Assembly (NCBI GenBank): GCA_023409675.1
Contig: JAEYRC010000406.1
Span: forward strand, 1 to 9,491
Length of the DNA: 9,491 bases
From: Bacteroidota bacterium
GTDB lineage: Bacteria; Bacteroidota; Bacteroidia; Chitinophagales; Chitinophagaceae
Reading direction: 5' to 3'
Shown here: in pieces, positions 7,020 through 9,491 of the stretch
Numbering within the stretch: the stretch's first letter is position 1
How the letters are laid out: each line of letters starts with the position of its first letter
Program-made: the position numbers and the translations under genes
The notes under the pieces: generated by a model
What the model was told of the DNA's origin: nothing
The model's database searches: none
The model's input: the letters and a program-made list of their open reading frames with translations, nothing else

Positions 7020-7115
7020 CTAGCGGTTCTTCTTCTTATGACGGTTCTTTCTCAGTCTCTTTTTACGTTTGTGCGTTGCTATTTTATGACGTTTTCTTTT
7101 TTTACCACAAGGCAT
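7020..7115 (-). CDS. 31-residue AURKAIP1/COX24 (mS38-like) domain protein
   Basis: ATG at 7113-7115 to TAG at 7020-7022 encodes a 31-residue, extremely basic peptide beginning MPCGKKRKRHKIATHKRKKR and ending HKKKNR. It has more than 15 Lys/Arg residues and no acidic ones. I recognise it as the short Bacteroidota protein annotated as AURKAIP1/COX24 domain, related to the conserved tail of the mitochondrial small-subunit protein mS38. By that kinship it probably binds rRNA in the small ribosomal subunit; for this organism that is inference. It is easily missed by gene finders because of its size, but the near-invariant KKRKRHK...THKRKKRLRKNRHKKK pattern, a clean start and stop, and a terminator about 11 bases beyond leave little doubt that it is real. 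It starts 37 bases after the TPR gene's stop and is the last gene of the hup operon. No Shine-Dalgarno is present; the leader is AT-rich. Confidence 0.9.
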   Translation of the reverse strand: MPCGKKRKRHKIATHKRKKRLRKNRHKKKNR

Positions 7116-7152
7116 AAAACCAATGAATTAAATATTAAAAAATCTGTTTTTA

Positions 7153-7995
7153 TCAATTCGACAAGAAAGCGATTTTTTTATCGATCTCGGCATTGATTTC
7201 CGGGTGCTCAATAATTTTTCGGGCTTCCTTATACCATTTTACGGCTTCAGCTTTATCGCCATGCCGTTCGCAGGCTTCAGCCAGCATTACCAGTGCTTCA
7301 GTATTGCGGGGCTGATAGTCCACCACTTTTTTCAGGCGTTCAATTGCCCGGTCGTACTGTCCCGAGATCATTCCACCTGTAGCCAGCATCATCTGAGCGT
7401 ACATATTCGTGGAATCGCGTTCTGTAACTTCACGGATCAGGGTAATTCCGGTCATCGGATTATCGCTGATATTTCCAAAAAGATAGCAACTGCCCAATCC
7501 GATTTTTAAGGAATCATTAGACGGGTTAAGGACCAGCGCCTGCTCAAACAGTGTCTTCGCTTCATTCGCCATCCAGTTCCGAATCGCAGGATCTCCCTGC
7601 GCCCGAACGCCATCCAAATAGAAATGGGCAGCAAAGGTGAGACTTTTTTCAGAATTTTCCAACTTAGCAGCTTCTGAACTATAATAGGCATAGGGCAGCA
7701 GAGCATGCGCGCTGTCTTTCCAGAAGGCAGCCAACTGCCGGTAAACATTGATCTGTTGATTTTTAACATCTCCGCGAACGACATTGCTTTCCAGCTCGCG
7801 CAGGGCTTCCTGATGCGCCGGACTGAGTTTCTGCCGGGATGCTGTCAGGACCGAATCGAAGTTCAGGGATGATGCAGACTGGTGTTTTACAGCTACTTCG
7901 GAAGGTTTCTTTTCGGGTGTAGTGCGTCCGAAAAAATAAATAAGACAGAAGAGAAGAACACTTCCCCCGATAAGAATGAATTGCTGCTGTTTCAA
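7153..7995 (-). CDS. Membrane-anchored tetratricopeptide repeat protein, function unknown
   Basis: This is a 280-residue protein with one N-terminal hydrophobic helix (about residues 6-22, FILIGGSVLLFCLIYFF) and almost no residues before it, so a signal anchor with the rest outside the cytoplasm is likely. A low-complexity linker (24-45) follows, then helical sequence, and TPR units at about 144-177, 198-231 and 232-265 (for example AIERLKKVVDYQPRNTEAL and DKAEAVKWYKEARKI). TPR domains are protein-binding scaffolds; no enzyme motif is present. The start is TTG at 7993-7995: the frame upstream runs back to the hup stop (8020-8022) without an ATG, GTG or other TTG, the next in-frame Met is near residue 142, and the hydrophobic helix needs this start. 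It lies 24 bases after hup and 37 before the mS38-like gene, so co-transcription is likely. A protein of this type beside hup and rng is, from memory, common in related genomes, but I know of no assigned role. Confidence 0.88.
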   Translation of the reverse strand: MKQQQFILIGGSVLLFCLIYFFGRTTPEKKPSEVAVKHQSASSLNFDSVLTASRQKLSPAHQEALRELESNVVRGDVKNQQINVYRQLAAFWKDSAHALLPYAYYSSEAAKLENSEKSLTFAAHFYLDGVRAQGDPAIRNWMANEAKTLFEQALVLNPSNDSLKIGLGSCYLFGNISDNPMTGITLIREVTERDSTNMYAQMMLATGGMISGQYDRAIERLKKVVDYQPRNTEALVMLAEACERHGDKAEAVKWYKEARKIIEHPEINAEIDKKIAFLSN

Positions 7996-8019
7996 GAGTG
8001 CTTTATTTAGGCAGCGAAA

Positions 8020-8340
8020 TTACATCTCATCTTCGGGGTTTGGCTGATCTTCTTTAACAGATTGTAATTTTTTAACTTCTCCAACAAATTCTTTGGCGGG
8101 TTTAAATGCGGGAATATAGTGTTCAGGTATGTGTACGGCTACATTTTTCTTGATATTGCGGCCGATCTTTGCCGCCCTTTTCTTTGTAATAAAACTTCCA
8201 AAGCCGCGGATATAAATATTTTCACCCTTAGAAAGTGTTTCTTTCACTTCCTTGAACATGGTTTCCAGCGTAACCAGCACATCAACCTTTGGTATACCCG
8301 TTTTTTCTGAGATCTGGTTTACGAGGTCTGCTTTTCTCAT
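8020..8340 (-). CDS. hup: HU/IHF-family DNA-binding protein
   Basis: This 106-residue nucleoid protein dimerises, binds and bends DNA. The helical N-terminus (MRKADLVNQISEKTGIPK, residues 1-18) and the second helix form the dimer core. GFGSF (46-50) starts the beta-arm region, and IPEHYIPAFKPAKEF (71-85) leads into the C-terminal helix, all hallmarks of the family. The last 15 or so residues (KEDQPNPEDEM) are an acidic tail beyond the usual 90-residue length. One oddity is that the arm tip reads GRNIKKN where canonical HU has GRNPQTG, so the DNA-intercalating proline (position 63) is isoleucine here. I recall this being common in one Bacteroidota HU subfamily. It starts at ATG 8338-8340 and is first in an operon with the TPR protein and the mS38-like gene, divergent from mutY. 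Confidence 0.95.
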   Translation of the reverse strand: MRKADLVNQISEKTGIPKVDVLVTLETMFKEVKETLSKGENIYIRGFGSFITKKRAAKIGRNIKKNVAVHIPEHYIPAFKPAKEFVGEVKKLQSVKEDQPNPEDEM

Positions 8341-8547
8341 AACATAGATTTTATTGATTGGTATCTACTCTGTGAAAAAATGAAAAATTTATAGGCAAAG
8401 CACACAAAATCAATTCTTTACTGAAATTACTGGTTAATTTTTAAATTAGCAAGAATTTGCTGTTTAATTGTAACTGATTTTTATTGCCTCCGGAAAATGT
8501 TTTTTTCCAATATTCACCGTATTTAATCGTTAGGGATAGATAAGAAT
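8341..8547. other. AT-rich divergent intergenic region between hup and mutY
   Basis: These 207 bases hold the start regions of two divergent genes. Besides the candidate hup promoter I see two small inverted repeats: AGCAA-GAAT-TTGCT, and GGAAAA facing TTTTCC within the TCCGGAAAA...TTTTTTTCC run. No clear TAnnTTTG box for mutY was found. No reading frame of interest is present. Confidence 0.5.
8384..8413 (-). promoter_or_regulatory. Possible promoter of the hup operon
   Basis: Reading leftward, TTG (8413-8411) is followed after 19 bases by TAAATTTT (8391-8384), seven of eight positions of a TAnnTTTG-like -7 box with the final G replaced by T. Transcription would begin around 8376, giving a leader of some 36 bases before the hup ATG. 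The match is imperfect in an AT-rich region, so chance is possible. Confidence 0.35.
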
Positions 8548-9491
8548 ATGAAATCCGAGTTTTCCGAGAAGCTGTTGATGTGGAATACCCTGCAGAACAA
8601 TCGTCCGATGCCCTGGAAAGGGGAAACGGACCCCTATAAAATATGGCTCAGTGAAATAATCCTTCAGCAGACCCGCGTAGAGCAGGGCTGGAAGTATTAT
8701 GAGGCTTTTATCAGCACGTTTCCGACAGTAACGGACCTGGCTCAGGCTCAGGACGCTGTTGTATTCAAACTCTGGGAGGGTCTGGGCTATTATTCGCGCT
8801 GCCGCAACCTGCTGCTGACCGCCCGCTACATCGCTCACGAACGAGATGGTCGGTTTCCTGGTACATATGATGAATTGATTAAGTTGAAAGGGATTGGTGC
8901 CTATACGGCTGCGGCAATAGCATCTTTTGCCTTTAAAGAGTGCCGGGCTGTGGTGGATGGAAATGTACAGCGGATTATCAGCCGCTACTTCGGCATCAAT
9001 ACCCCAACCGATACCGGTGCCGGTAAAAAACTTTACCAGGAACTGGCCCAGGCGATGATCGATGAAGAACAGCCGGATATTTACAATCAGGCTATCATGG
9101 ATTTCGGCGCAACAGTATGTAAGCCGCGTCAGCCCCTGTGTTCATCCTGTGTTCAGAAAGATGATTGTGAAGCGTTCCGGCTGGGTGTTGTGGAAAGCCT
9201 GCCTGTTAAAGAAAAAAAACTCATCAAAAAGGAACGCTGGTTCAGCTATTACCTGATTGAAACTCCTTCATCGGTTTATGTTCGCCAGCGCAATAGTCGC
9301 GATATCTGGAACAGCCTGCATGAATTCATCCTGATGGAAACAAAGCATGCACCCGATGAACATGCACATCAGGTGTTCTTGCAGCAATTACTGCAAAGCG
9401 CTGCCTACCAGATCACCGCGATCAGCCCGCCCGTCCGTCAGATCCTCTCCCACCAGGTCATTCATGGCCGCTTTATTCATGTAGCGCTTCA
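8548..9491 (+). CDS. mutY: Adenine DNA glycosylase MutY, cut off by the window end
   Basis: This enzyme removes adenine mispaired with 8-oxoguanine in base excision repair. The frame is open from ATG 8548-8550 to the window end (314 codons plus two bases); the stop is not in view. Key residues are in place. Glu36 lies in SEIILQQT and Asp137 in VVDGNV, the two catalytic residues, with the same 101-residue spacing as E. coli Glu37 and Asp138. The helix-hairpin-helix is LKGIGAYTAAA (113-123). Four cysteines (191, 198, 201, 207; spacing C-x6-C-x2-C-x5-C) bind the [4Fe-4S] cluster. From about residue 229 the NUDIX-like C-terminal domain begins, which recognises 8-oxoguanine; its FSH loop reads LSH here (300-302). 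The gene is divergent from hup across 207 bases. In many Bacteroidota ssb and gld genes follow mutY, but these would be outside the window. Confidence 0.96.
   Translation, partial: MKSEFSEKLLMWNTLQNNRPMPWKGETDPYKIWLSEIILQQTRVEQGWKYYEAFISTFPTVTDLAQAQDAVVFKLWEGLGYYSRCRNLLLTARYIAHERDGRFPGTYDELIKLKGIGAYTAAAIASFAFKECRAVVDGNVQRIISRYFGINTPTDTGAGKKLYQELAQAMIDEEQPDIYNQAIMDFGATVCKPRQPLCSSCVQKDDCEAFRLGVVESLPVKEKKLIKKERWFSYYLIETPSSVYVRQRNSRDIWNSLHEFILMETKHAPDEHAHQVFLQQLLQSAAYQITAISPPVRQILSHQVIHGRFIHVAL

Noticed and set aside
8486..8512. Hairpin GGAAAA/TTTTCC as a terminator before mutY
   Set aside because: The stem is short and A/T-made, lies in a divergent promoter region, and no upstream plus-strand gene needs ending there.
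8420..8547. Promoter of mutY
   Set aside because: Several AT-rich stretches resemble parts of TAnnTTTG, but none has both boxes at a proper distance, so none is reported.

Overview
The window looks like chromosome of a member of the Bacteroidota, probably close to Chitinophagaceae (the family is inference). The signs are a SusC/SusD nutrient-uptake pair, a promoter of the Bacteroidota type (TTTG ... TAnnTTTG), almost no Shine-Dalgarno sequences, a 31-residue ribosomal-type protein typical of the phylum, and a gene neighbourhood (RNase G, HU, MutY) that recurs in Bacteroidota.

Layout. Positions 2-403 (+) are the end of a membrane zinc peptidase of the YugP type, closed by an intrinsic terminator (430-462). 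The terminator's T-run runs into a likely promoter for susC (527-3526, +). susD (3547-4932, +) follows after 20 bases, and a strong terminator (4959-4986) ends the pair. No glycan-degrading enzyme or regulator lies beside it, so the substrate cannot be read from the context. The gene-free stretch 4933-5308 then carries a dense nest of short hairpins and inverted repeats (5003-5280), the most unusual structure in the window. It resembles REP/REPIN-type repetitive DNA.

On the minus strand lie rng (RNase G, 6862-5309) and, upstream of it, a probable three-gene operon. This operon runs from hup (HU-type DNA-binding protein, 8340-8020) through a membrane-anchored TPR protein (7995-7153) to a 31-residue mS38/COX24-like basic protein (7115-7020), and ends at a terminator (6981-7008). 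Between that terminator and rng is a 12-bp stem (6916-6967) in the presumed rng leader. Both rng and the TPR gene appear to start with TTG. Divergent from hup, mutY (8548 onward, +) encodes adenine DNA glycosylase and runs off the window end after 314 codons.

Taken together, the right half is a housekeeping block for RNA turnover, nucleoid structure, the ribosome and DNA repair. The left half is envelope and nutrient acquisition. I see no phage, IS element, CRISPR array, tRNA or rRNA. Nothing here is convincingly a wholly new system; the repeat nest and the rng leader hairpin are the items most worth a second look.
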